A DNA stretch of 61,794 nt from an uncultured Clostridia bacterium. Lineage in GTDB: Bacteria; Bacillota; Clostridia; RGIG6154. Under the pieces are notes generated by a model. The model saw only the letters and a list, made by a program, of their open reading frames with translations, did not search any database and was not told where the DNA came from. The stretch is from the NCBI GenBank assembly GCA_934446135.1, contig CAKSDT010000001.1:1-61794 (forward strand), in the 5' to 3' direction. The translations under genes were made by a program, and so were the position numbers. Positions within the stretch are counted from its first letter, which is position 1. Every line of letters begins with the position of its first letter. This document shows positions 41,729 through 49,353 of the stretch, one piece after another.

Positions 41729-41907
41729 TGAAAGGGTTTGTAAATGAATTTGGCATTGCTATTGCTCCGTGCGGTACTTGTAAATATAAAAATAGAATAA
41801 TTGATGAAAAGCCGTGCCGCAGATGTGTGAGCCGTGCTGATTTGAAATTGTGCAAACCTGCAAATGAGAAAGAATATTCAAATTACGAAAGCCGGTGCAA
41901 CAAATGA
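41728..41907 (+). CDS. Small Cys-rich phage protein (59 aa)
   Basis: ATG overlaps the previous TGA. PCGTCKYKN and KPCRRCVSRADLKLC give two CxxC pairs. Last of a translationally coupled chain from 39554 to 41907. Unknown function. Confidence 0.5.
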   Translation: MKGFVNEFGIAIAPCGTCKYKNRIIDEKPCRRCVSRADLKLCKPANEKEYSNYESRCNK

Positions 41908-41999
41908 ATAACAGATATGCAGTCCGAAATGTAAGCATATATCAGGTTGTGAGCGGCGGCCGAAAAGCGGGATAAAAGAAAAACAAAATAAGGCAGCGA

Positions 42000-42018
42000 C
42001 CCTCCCGAAGCGGGAGGG
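42000..42018 (-). terminator. 3' hairpin of the type I toxin mRNA
   Basis: CCCTCCCG/CGGGAGGG stem with a 3-nt loop, about 40 nt past the toxin stop on the minus strand; no long U-run. Its CGGGAGG can also pair with CCTCCCG of the toxin leader. A second hairpin, CGGTGT/ACACCG, lies at 42022-42041. Confidence 0.55.
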
Positions 42019-42059
42019 GCACGGTGTCCGCACATACACCGCACTAATATCACCGTATG

Positions 42060-42140
42060 TTACCGACGGTACAGAGCAACGATTGACACTATTAACTGGA
42101 GTATTATTATTACCAATGTAATGATTTCATATGTGCTCAT
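42060..42140 (-). CDS. Candidate type I (holin-like) toxin, 26 aa
   Basis: MSTYEIITLVIIILQLIVSI then VALYRR: a single hydrophobic helix with a short basic end. The MSTYE start is the hallmark of the small 'putative holin-like toxin' family of Bacillota. GGGTGG lies upstream of the ATG. It has a perfect minus-strand promoter (42204-42232) and a structured mRNA end, and an opposing promoter (42083-42111) could give the antisense RNA. Such peptides damage the membrane when not silenced. It faces against the phage early genes. Confidence 0.7.
   Translation of the reverse strand: MSTYEIITLVIIILQLIVSIVALYRR
42083..42111 (+). promoter_or_regulatory. Possible antisense-RNA promoter inside the toxin gene
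   Basis: TTGACA (42083-42088), 17-bp spacer, ATTATT (42106-42111). Transcripts would cover the toxin start codon and leader. The -10 box is imperfect. Confidence 0.4.
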
Positions 42141-42203
42141 TGCCACCCACTTCCCTTCCGGGAGGTTATGGCTTAAAGCGAAACATATGGTAATGCCGGG
42201 TAA

Positions 42204-42232
42204 ATTATAATACAAGGGGCAGGGCATGTAAA
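42204..42232 (-). promoter_or_regulatory. Promoter of the type I toxin
   Basis: TTTACA (42227-42232), 17-bp spacer, TATAAT (42204-42209) on the minus strand; leader of about 57 nt. Confidence 0.72.
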
Positions 42233-42334
42233 GGGGTTATTTTATTAATCGAGGAAAAACTGATACAATTATATAGGAAGAAAGGCATAATTTAAGACCG
42301 TTCCGGTGGGGACGGTATGAGCCTTGTATACAAT

Positions 42335-42480
42335 CTTAATTAATCAACCATTAATTAAGTGCGGGCGGTTTTTTGAAAGTGGATTTTTTGAGAGCGTTTT
42401 TCGGGAGCGGTTTTTGAGAGCGTTTTTCGGGAGCGGTTTTTGAGAGTGGTTTTTGAGAGTGGAATTTTGAGTGGGTTTTG
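42335..42480. repeat. Palindrome plus 13-bp tandem repeats before rep
   Basis: CTTAATTAA and TTAATTAAG arms (42335-42359, 7-nt loop) are followed from about 42370 by degenerate 13-bp units such as GAGAGCGTTTTTC and GGGAGCGGTTTTT. It lies directly upstream of the rolling-circle rep gene, where a double-strand origin would be expected. An imperfect GACCGTTCC/GGGGACGGT hairpin sits at about 42296-42316. Confidence 0.5.
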
Positions 42481-42492
42481 ATTGAGGGGTTT

Positions 42493-43275
42493 ATGAGAAA
42501 ATATAGGGAACAGATTTATGATTTAGGAAATTACAAGCAGATTAACATATATCCTGTTTTTAAGAAAGCGGGGGACAGGAGGAAAAGGTTTCAGCCGACA
42601 TCTGAGGTGCAGGCGGCACTTAACAGAAAAAATTCGGCGGAGCATTTAGAGAGGCTTATCACACTAAACTTTACGGGAAAGGACCACTGGGTACACTTAA
42701 CTTATGATGAGGAGAACAATCCCGGAAGTGTTGATGAGGCGTACAGAGATATTGCGAATTACATAAGGCGGATAAAGAGGAAGTATGACAAGGCGGGGCT
42801 TTTATTTAAATACATCATTGTGCCTGAAAAGGGAGAAAAGAGCGGAAGAAAGCATTTTCATGTTTTTATGACAGGCGGAATAGGAAAAGAAGTGATTGAG
42901 GATTCGTGGGGATTTGGAATTGCCAGGGCAGACAGGATAAAGTTTGGGAAAAAGGGGGTATTGCCCCTTGCGAAATACTGCACAAAGCAGAAATTAATGA
43001 GAAAGAGATATATTTGTTCAAAGAATTTAGCCAAGCCGGAGTCCAGAGAGCGTGACGGGAAGATTTCGGGCAGGCAATTAAGATTTTGGGCTGAGTTTAA
43101 GGATTTTACATACGGCGGAGTTTTAGAGAAGTTATATCCGGGTTATGAATTATGTTTTGAACCCGAGATTTCGGAAAATCAGGTAAACGGGGGAATGTAT
43201 ACAACGATAAATTTAATCAGGAAAGAATATTTGGAGGAAATTGAGTCAGGGTATCGGAAAAGAAGAGCAAAATAA
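42493..43275 (+). CDS. Rolling-circle-type (HUH) replication initiator
   Basis: 260 residues from the ATG at 42493 (GAGGGG upstream; a TTG 15 bp earlier is less likely). Motif 1 is WVHLTYDE (66-73). The HUH motif is HFHVF (H121, H123). Y162 in KYCTK is the likely nicking tyrosine, with K165 four residues on as in YxxK enzymes. HUH initiators nick one strand and stay covalently bound. Closest in style to Rep of small phages and plasmids. Its presence in a terminase-encoding prophage is uncommon. Confidence 0.8.
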   Translation: MRKYREQIYDLGNYKQINIYPVFKKAGDRRKRFQPTSEVQAALNRKNSAEHLERLITLNFTGKDHWVHLTYDEENNPGSVDEAYRDIANYIRRIKRKYDKAGLLFKYIIVPEKGEKSGRKHFHVFMTGGIGKEVIEDSWGFGIARADRIKFGKKGVLPLAKYCTKQKLMRKRYICSKNLAKPESRERDGKISGRQLRFWAEFKDFTYGGVLEKLYPGYELCFEPEISENQVNGGMYTTINLIRKEYLEEIESGYRKRRAK

Positions 43276-43281
43276 AAAGTC

Positions 43282-43306
43282 GGGTATGCGGTTTTGCCGT
43301 ATGCCC
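43282..43306 (+). terminator. Hairpin after rep
   Basis: GGGTATGCGG and CCGTATGCCC arms (two G-T pairs), then TTTAAGTGTTTAAA. A weak terminator before the late regulator. Confidence 0.5.
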
Positions 43307-43338
43307 TTTAAGTGTTTAAAAAAAGGGGGGGTGAGAGA

Positions 43339-43638
43339 GTGAATTTTAAAAAAAGGCTTGATTATTTAAAAGGCGACAGAAGAAGGTATGAGGCGTTTAA
43401 AAGTGCCGGGGTTGAAAGGAGAAATTTTTACAAAAGGTATGAGGAAAACGAGGCAGTTGTAAAATCTGCGATAATGAGGGTAAGCGACATATACTACAGG
43501 TTTATCTTATATGATTTTTACATCAAAGGGTACACGGTTTCGAAAATTGCCGAAAGGTTAGGATATTCCGAAAGCCACATCAAGAGGCTTAAGAAAGACG
43601 CCGTTGCAGAAGTTATCAAAAAGAGCAGGGAGAAATGA
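43339..43638 (+). CDS. Phage late transcription regulator (ArpU/RinA-like, sigma-70 region 4-like HTH)
   Basis: 99 residues with GTG start at 43339 after GGGGGGGTGAG. The C-terminal half YDFYIKGYTVSKIAERLGYS then ESHIKRLKKDA is a sigma-region-4-type HTH. Proteins of this type sit just before terminase genes and turn on the late operon. Candidate target sites are the direct repeats at 44471-44505. Confidence 0.72.
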   Translation: MNFKKRLDYLKGDRRRYEAFKSAGVERRNFYKRYEENEAVVKSAIMRVSDIYYRFILYDFYIKGYTVSKIAERLGYSESHIKRLKKDAVAEVIKKSREK

Positions 43639-43642
43639 AAAA

Positions 43643-43797
43643 GCAAGCAAAAAACCTTGAAATCTTGGGAGTTTCAAGGTTTTTTATGTATTTTCATTAT
43701 TTTGGACAGTGGTTATCCGAAAATTAATACGCTCAAATTATATGCGGAAAATTGTATTAATATGTTTTGCTTGCGGCCGGCAGACTTTTTCGGCAGT
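43643..43797 (+). repeat. 155-bp dispersed non-coding repeat, copy B
   Basis: Matches 24668-24822 over its full length. It starts with GCAAGCAAAA, has the terminator-like AAACCTTGAAA/TTTCAAGGTTT hairpin that would also end the late-regulator transcript, and closes with TTTTGCTTGC (complement of its start). CAGACT/AGTCTG encloses the CTTTTTCGGC tail. It separates the regulator from the convergent toxin-antitoxin pair. Confidence 0.75.
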
Positions 43798-43831
43798 CTG
43801 AGCACTCGCCTTACAAAGGCGGGGGCTAATT

Positions 43832-44143
43832 TTACAAAAAATTTATGTAGTTGCGTCTTCCGTAGATAACACGCAATATATATACCGTGTTTTTTTCGGC
43901 ATTTACCCTGTAAAACACAATATAATTTTTTACAGATACCTTTCTGTAGCCTTTGGCTTTAAGCCTTTTATCCAAGCACAGAGGAAACGCAAGAGGATTT
44001 AATGAAATTGCGTCGATAACCGATTCTATTTGTGTCAAAAGATTCTTTGCGGCAGTGGGATTTTTTAACACATTAACGATATGTGAAACAATACTGTCAA
44101 TATCGTTTTTGGCTTCATCGGCAATAAAAAGTTTACAAGCCAT
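43832..44143 (-). CDS. parE: RelE/ParE-type toxin
   Basis: 103 residues: KLFIADEAKNDIDSIVSHI, LDKRLKAKGYRKVSVKNYIV and VYILRVIYGRRN are typical of the RelE/ParE fold. ParE poisons gyrase and RelE cleaves mRNA; the subtype is not decided. It overlaps the antitoxin gene by 11 bp and follows it. Confidence 0.85.
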   Translation of the reverse strand: MACKLFIADEAKNDIDSIVSHIVNVLKNPTAAKNLLTQIESVIDAISLNPLAFPLCLDKRLKAKGYRKVSVKNYIVFYRVNAEKNTVYILRVIYGRRNYINFL

Positions 44144-44393
44144 ATTTTTCCCTTATGCTTTTTACTGATTCTTTTGCATCAGAGATATTGCCGTTTATCA
44201 CTGATTCTTCGCCCTTTTCGAGTTTATTATACAAAGAATTAATATAAAGAGCCTTTTCATAAGATTCCATACTCATAATGACCATATCGCCGTATCCGTT
44301 TTTTGTTACAAAAACAGGTTCGTTTGACGAATGGCATATATCAGATATTCTGCTTGTATTTTTTAGGTCGCGTATCGGTATTATACGGGGCAC
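44133..44393 (-). CDS. Phd/YefM-type antitoxin
   Basis: 86 residues. The N-terminal IIPIRDLKNTSRISDIC and PVFVTKNGYGDMVIMSMESY form the Phd/YefM DNA-binding fold; the C-terminal charged helix neutralises the toxin. AAAGGAG lies upstream of the ATG. It is first in the operon, as expected for autoregulation. Confidence 0.87.
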   Translation of the reverse strand: MPRIIPIRDLKNTSRISDICHSSNEPVFVTKNGYGDMVIMSMESYEKALYINSLYNKLEKGEESVINGNISDAKESVKSIREKYGL

Positions 44394-44420
44394 AAAATCA
44401 ACTCCTTTCTATGTGGCTTT

Positions 44421-44449
44421 ATTATACCACAAATATACCGCATTGTCAA
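44421..44449 (-). promoter_or_regulatory. Promoter of the toxin-antitoxin operon
   Basis: TTGACA (44444-44449), 17-bp spacer, TATAAT (44421-44426) on the minus strand. TATACC repeats (read on the plus strand) overlap it and may be the antitoxin's operator. Confidence 0.8.
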
Positions 44450-44470
44450 TTTATAATGTTTTGGGAAAGT

Positions 44471-44505
44471 TATGATACCCTATGAACTTGTATGATACCC
44501 TATGA
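44471..44505 (+). repeat. Direct repeat, two copies of TATGATACCCTATGA at 20-bp period
   Basis: Exact copies at 44471-44485 and 44491-44505. A third partial TATGATA begins at 44501, and a TATAAA box follows at 44509. It lies between the TA promoter and terS; a likely activator or repressor site, two helical turns apart. Confidence 0.6.
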
Positions 44506-44544
44506 TACTATAAAATATTAAGAGAAAGGAGGTTTTTTGACGAA

Positions 44545-45021
44545 ATGGCGAGAGGACAGAAGACCGGAAGAGAGCAGATTATCAAAATATTTACTGTTTA
44601 TGCGGCGTCGCACAACATCAATCAGACTGCGAAGGAACTTAAAATGAGTTACAACACTGTTAAGGGCATTATAAAGAAGTATGAGAACGAAGATTTTGTT
44701 AAAAAACTTCTCAGCAAAAAAAGTCAGGAGTTTTCAAAGCGGGCCGACGGGATAGTGGATTCTCTTTTATTGCTTTTGGAAAGAAGAGTTTGCCGGGCAC
44801 TTGAGGCTGAAGCCGAACTTGACAGAATCATATCGGAAATTGAAAAAGACGGTACTCTTTCGGAGGGAGCAAAGAAAAGTGCCGTTAAGGCGATAAATGA
44901 CATTGCGATTAAGCGTGGGGTTGACATTACTACGATGATTGGTACGCTCCGTGACAAGTCTGCGGTTGCAAAAGGAGAGTTAACCGAGAACACGAAAGTT
45001 GTTATATCGCTTGAAGAGTGA
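44545..45021 (+). CDS. Terminase small subunit-like protein
   Basis: 158 residues. HTH (NINQTAKELKMSYNTVKGIIKKY) followed by a long helical region and a C-terminal segment. AAAGGAGG precedes the ATG. The position just before the large terminase supports the call. Small subunits recognise the packaging site. Confidence 0.75.
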   Translation: MARGQKTGREQIIKIFTVYAASHNINQTAKELKMSYNTVKGIIKKYENEDFVKKLLSKKSQEFSKRADGIVDSLLLLLERRVCRALEAEAELDRIISEIEKDGTLSEGAKKSAVKAINDIAIKRGVDITTMIGTLRDKSAVAKGELTENTKVVISLEE

Positions 45022-45230
45022 GCGGGATTTGAGTTAGGAATTAGGAATTAGGAGTCAGGAGTTTGGAGTTTGGAAAGTGAAGTCGGACGGATGGGAGCAG
45101 ACAGACGGAAGTTGAGTACGGAAGTGAGTACGGAAGCGGACAGACGGAAGTGAGTACGGAAGTTGGGCGAGTGATTGCGTGAGTTTGGAAGTTGAGTGAA
45201 TGGGGGAAGGCTGAGAAGGGGACAGATGTA
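45022..45230 (+). repeat. Heptamer-type degenerate array before terL
   Basis: Units such as TTAGGAA, TTAGGAG, TCAGGAG and TTTGGAG repeat at a 7-bp step, then degrade into ACGGAAG/TGAGTACGGAAG units. C-poor and GGAG-rich on the plus strand. No gene. Confidence 0.75.
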
Positions 45231-45233
45231 TGG

Positions 45234-46727
45234 ATGAAAAGGTTAGAGATTGAGATAAAAAAAGATGTGTTCAACCCGGCATATTTGCCCTATTTATTTG
45301 ATTATGACACCAAAAGGCTTATATTTTACGGCGGAGCAGGTTCGGGGAAAAGTTATTTTATTGCCGAGAGGTTTATATTAAAACTTTTAAACATTTCAGG
45401 CTGCAACATTTTGGTTGTAAGGCAGGTGGGGGACACTAACAGGAATTCGACTTTTGCACTTTTCAGGCAGGTTATTGACCGTTGGGGGCTTGGGAGATAT
45501 TTCAGGTTTAACACAAGCAATTTATCTGTAAAGTGCATATTAAACGGGAACACGGTTATATTTAAAGGGCTTGACAACATTGAGAAGTTAAAATCCATTA
45601 CATTTGAGACAGGGGAACTTACAGATGTTTGGATTGAGGAGGCTTCGGAGACTGAGGAAGTGAGTCTGAACCAGTTAATTACAAGATTAAGAGGCGGGAA
45701 AAGCAAGAAGCAGATAGTTATAAGTTTCAACCCTGTTTCTGTAAATCATTGGCTTAAGAGAAGATTTTTTGATATAAAGCAGACGGCGAAGAAAGTTAAA
45801 ATTTTACACACAACATACAAGGACAATTTATTTATAGATTCGGACTACAAAGAGGAACTTGAGAGTTTTAAGGTTACAGACCCTTATTATTATCAGGTTT
45901 ACTGTTTGGGAGAGTGGGGTGTTTTAGGAAAGAGTATATTTCCGAAAGACAATGTTCAAAAAAGAATCAATCTTAGGATTATGCCGGTTATTTTGGGATA
46001 TTTTGAGTATGAATATGACGGGCTGTTACTCAAAAACATCAGGTTTAAGGAGTCGGAGGACGGATTTATTAAAATATACCGTTTGCCCCAAAAAGGAAAG
46101 GACTATGTTTTGGGAGGAGATACGGCAGGCGAGGGGTCTGACAGGTTTACCGGGCAGGTACTTGACAGGTTCGGAAATCAAGAGGCGGTTCTTTTAAAAG
46201 AATTTGATGAGGGGGAATATGCAAGGCAGGTTTACTGTTTGGGAAAATATTACAACGACGCACTTTGTGCCATAGAAACAAACTTTTCGACATTTCCGGT
46301 AAGGGAGTTAGAGAGGCTTTTATATCCCAACTTATTTGTGAGGATAAGAGAGGACACATACACGAAAAAGCCTGTTAAAAGTTTTGGATTTCAGACAAAT
46401 TCTGTTACGAGGCCGATTATTATTTCAAAGTTAGTTGAGAAGATGACATTTAATTCAGAGACGGTATCTGACCTTGACACGCTTTATGAGATGCAGACAT
46501 TTGTAAGAAACGAAAAAGGAAGGCCGGAGGCCGAGCAAGGTTCGCACGACGACCTTATTATGGGGCTTGCCATTGCAGAATATGCAAGGGAGCAGTTGCC
46601 CGTTTTGATTCCGAAAGAGGAGATAAAAAAAGTTAAATGGACCGAAGACATGTATGAAGATTACTACGGAGCCCAAAGTGAGGAAGAGAGAAAAGAGATC
46701 ATAAGGCGGTATGGGAATCCGTTTTAG
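45234..46727 (+). CDS. terL: Terminase large subunit
   Basis: 497 residues from the ATG at 45234. Walker A is GGAGSGKS (33-40), Walker B-like VWIEEASE, and the nuclease domain shows LGGDTAGEGSDRF and SHDDLIMGLAIAEY. The motor ATPase pumps DNA into the capsid and cuts at the end. A TTG frame 42 bp earlier has no ribosome site. Confidence 0.95.
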   Translation: MKRLEIEIKKDVFNPAYLPYLFDYDTKRLIFYGGAGSGKSYFIAERFILKLLNISGCNILVVRQVGDTNRNSTFALFRQVIDRWGLGRYFRFNTSNLSVKCILNGNTVIFKGLDNIEKLKSITFETGELTDVWIEEASETEEVSLNQLITRLRGGKSKKQIVISFNPVSVNHWLKRRFFDIKQTAKKVKILHTTYKDNLFIDSDYKEELESFKVTDPYYYQVYCLGEWGVLGKSIFPKDNVQKRINLRIMPVILGYFEYEYDGLLLKNIRFKESEDGFIKIYRLPQKGKDYVLGGDTAGEGSDRFTGQVLDRFGNQEAVLLKEFDEGEYARQVYCLGKYYNDALCAIETNFSTFPVRELERLLYPNLFVRIREDTYTKKPVKSFGFQTNSVTRPIIISKLVEKMTFNSETVSDLDTLYEMQTFVRNEKGRPEAEQGSHDDLIMGLAIAEYAREQLPVLIPKEEIKKVKWTEDMYEDYYGAQSEEERKEIIRRYGNPF

Positions 46728-46805
46728 AGGTTATCGGGTGGTTCGGAAAGTTTTGAGGATTTGGAAGATTTGAGGATTGGGAAGTTTTTTAGGAGAAAGG
46801 AAAAT
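46728..46805 (+). repeat. Short degenerate GA/T-rich array before the portal gene
   Basis: TTTTGAGGA, TTTGGAAGA, TTTGAGGA and TTGGGAAG units in a 60-bp stretch, ending at the ribosome site AGGAGAAAGG. A weaker copy of the pattern seen before other late genes. Confidence 0.5.
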
Positions 46806-46809
46806 TAAG

Positions 46810-48792
46810 ATGGCGGGAGTTATGATTTATTCCGGGCTTAAAGAGCCGGAGGAAAAGCAGAGGCTTTCTGCATGGAGGGAGCGGTATGAAGCGGCAAAGA
46901 GCCGATACAGTGACGAATTAGCGAGGATAAGGGAATATACTGAGTATCTTCAGGGGACAAAGAAGATGATTAAGTACGGCAGAGAGGGGAAAAAGCCCAA
47001 AGACGCCTTACTTTCGAGAAACATTTGTTATGAACTTATCGAAGCACAGATAGACAACAACATTCCCATGCCGAAAGTTACGGCGACCAGGGAAGAAGAG
47101 GTAGGTCTTGCGGTTAAGATTGAGAACAAGATGAGAAACGAGATTGAGAGGCTGCCGTTTCTTACCATGCTTGACCTGCAGGAGAGGGAAACGCCGACTG
47201 ACGGAGGTTCGTTTTTCCTTATTGAGTGGGACAACACGCAAAAGACGCACAACACTGTAGGAAATTTATCTGTGAGGGTTTTATCTGCGTCCCAGGTTAT
47301 TCCGCAGCCCGGAGTATATGAGATTAAAGATATGGACTACATATTTGTAAGGCTTTCGCAGACAAAGAAGTTTATTAAAGACAACTACGGGGTTTCGGTA
47401 TGCGGGGAAGGCGAGGAAGAGACGGAGTACAAGTCGCTTTCGCCCGACGAAAACAGCGAACTTATAACCCAGGTTATATGTTATTACAAAAATTCGAAAA
47501 GCGGGATAGGAAAATTTTCTTTTGCAGGGGACACTGTTTTAGAGGACATTGAGGACTATCAGGCAAGGATTTTAAAGCGGTGTGTGAAATGCGGAAAAAT
47601 TGTTACTGCCGACGAGTGCGAATGCGGAAGCAGGAGTTTTGAGTTTAAAGAAGAAGAGTTTGAGAAATTGGAGTATGACATTACAGAAACCGTAACAGAT
47701 GAAACGGGGCGTGAAGAAACAGTTATAAAAATTCCCAAAGGAACAAAGATACCTTACTTTAAGCCTGACATTTATCCTGTTATATTAAGGCGGAATGTTT
47801 CAAAATTCGGTTCGTTTTTAGGGTCTTCGGACATTGAACTTATAAAGTATCAGCAGGACATCATTAACAAATGCGAAACAGACTGTCTTGAAAAGATGCT
47901 TAAGGGCGGTTCTATAGTAACGCTTCCCAACGGGCTTAAGGTTCAAAACAGCGATGAAAACTTCAAGATAGTTAAAATTGACAATGCTTCGCAGATTGAT
48001 ATGATCAAAGCCATTAACATTCAGCCTGACACGGGAAGGACCGAAAACTATGCCGAGATGCAATATCAGAGGGCAAGGCAGATTTTAGGAATTACCGATT
48101 CATTTCAGGGAAGAAAAGATTCGTCTGCAAATTCGGGTACTGCAAAACAAGCGGCAATTCAGCAAACAGCAGGAAGGCTTGAGTCCAAAAGGATTATGAA
48201 AAATTCCTGTTTTTCGGAATTATACAAAGCAATGACAATGTTTCTTATAGCATTTGCTGACGAGCCCAGAACTTTGGTTGTTGAAACAAAGAACGGGGAT
48301 TCGGTTTATGACACCTTTTCAAAGTATGATTTTCTGAAAAAGGACATTGAGGGAAGTTATTACTATTCGTTTGATTATTTATTTTCAACCGACAACACCG
48401 GAACTCTTGCTTCAAACCGTGAGGCTTTATGGCAGGAACACGCACAGAATCTGGCAAGAGGTGCTTTCGGAGTGCCGAACGAAACAGACACTCTTATTGT
48501 GTTCTGGCAAAGTATGTTATCTGCACATTATCCGAATGCAGGGCGGATACTTGCTTCTTTAAAAGACAGGATGACTCTTGAAAAGCAGTACAATATGCTT
48601 CTTCAGGAAAACGAGCAGTTAAAAGGGGAAAACGCCCGGCTGGGTGAAGGAATAGACCAATTAGGGCAAAGAAACACGGAGTTATACGACGAGGCCGAGA
48701 ACTACCGGAGAAGTTTTGAGGACATATCGGGGTACGGCAATGAAGGCGGGGCAGGCGAAAACGCTTACGGCAATGTGCCGGGAGCGGATTAA
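46810..48792 (+). CDS. Portal protein
   Basis: 660 residues from the ATG at 46810 (AGGAGAAAGG). The start SAWRERYEAAKSRYSD, the middle NVSKFGSFLGSSDIELIKYQ and the NSGTAKQAAIQQTAGRL region fit large portal proteins. The C-terminus is a coiled coil (LEKQYNMLLQENEQLKGE). Residues 258-272 hold a CxxC-x8-CxC zinc-like knuckle. The portal forms the ring at the head vertex. It lies between terL and the scaffold gene. Confidence 0.85.
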   Translation: MAGVMIYSGLKEPEEKQRLSAWRERYEAAKSRYSDELARIREYTEYLQGTKKMIKYGREGKKPKDALLSRNICYELIEAQIDNNIPMPKVTATREEEVGLAVKIENKMRNEIERLPFLTMLDLQERETPTDGGSFFLIEWDNTQKTHNTVGNLSVRVLSASQVIPQPGVYEIKDMDYIFVRLSQTKKFIKDNYGVSVCGEGEEETEYKSLSPDENSELITQVICYYKNSKSGIGKFSFAGDTVLEDIEDYQARILKRCVKCGKIVTADECECGSRSFEFKEEEFEKLEYDITETVTDETGREETVIKIPKGTKIPYFKPDIYPVILRRNVSKFGSFLGSSDIELIKYQQDIINKCETDCLEKMLKGGSIVTLPNGLKVQNSDENFKIVKIDNASQIDMIKAINIQPDTGRTENYAEMQYQRARQILGITDSFQGRKDSSANSGTAKQAAIQQTAGRLESKRIMKNSCFSELYKAMTMFLIAFADEPRTLVVETKNGDSVYDTFSKYDFLKKDIEGSYYYSFDYLFSTDNTGTLASNREALWQEHAQNLARGAFGVPNETDTLIVFWQSMLSAHYPNAGRILASLKDRMTLEKQYNMLLQENEQLKGENARLGEGIDQLGQRNTELYDEAENYRRSFEDISGYGNEGGAGENAYGNVPGAD

Positions 48793-48843
48793 AGCACAAG
48801 CATATAAAACATTTTGATTTATTTACGGGAGGGGGGTGAGAAT

Positions 48844-48975
48844 ATGAACAAAGGTTATCAGGGTCAGATTAAAGGCGGTCCTTGTTTTAGTGTAAATGCA
48901 CCTATTAAAAGAGGGGGCGGAAAAGAACCCAAAGTTATAACGGGCGGGGACTTAAGAGTCGGCAAGAAGAAGTAA
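48844..48975 (+). CDS. Small Gly/Lys-rich phage protein (43 aa)
   Basis: MNKGYQGQIKGGPCFSVNAP, then a basic tail. AGGGGGGTGAG is a strong ribosome site. It sits between portal and scaffold. No family recognised; perhaps a head accessory protein. Confidence 0.55.
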   Translation: MNKGYQGQIKGGPCFSVNAPIKRGGGKEPKVITGGDLRVGKKK

Positions 48976-49044
48976 GAAAAAAAGGCTGCGGAAAATGCCG
49001 GCAAGAATGAAAAAAACGGAACAGGGCAAAGGTTGTTCCGGCAA

Positions 49045-49345
49045 ATCGCAAGGAAATTTCGGCGGATTGTGTGGGGGTTTCGGCGGATTGCGTTGGGAAT
49101 TCCGGCGGATTGCGTGGGGGGTTCAGCGGATTGCGTTGGGATTTCAGCGGATTGTGTTGGGATTTCGGCGGATTGCGTGGGGATTCCGGGCGTATTGCGT
49201 GGGGAGTTTCGGGCGTATTGCGTGGGGGTCGGCAAATTGTATGGGAATTTTGGAAAATCGCATGGGAAAAGCGTAAAAATACCGTTCGCAGGGTGAAAGC
49301 GTAAAAATACTATTCGCAGGCAATGCGTAAAAATGCAGAAAGGTT
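49045..49345 (+). repeat. 21-bp minisatellite before the scaffold gene
   Basis: About nine copies of CGGCGGATTGCGTGGGGGTTT-like units (49045-49245), then a shorter GCGTAAAAATA.CGTTCGCAGG pair (about 49273-49330). As 21 is a multiple of three, several frames stay open, including a minus frame rich in PTQSAEI. No ribosome site or composition supports translation; I treat it as non-coding. Confidence 0.75.
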
Positions 49346-49353
49346 GGAAGAAT

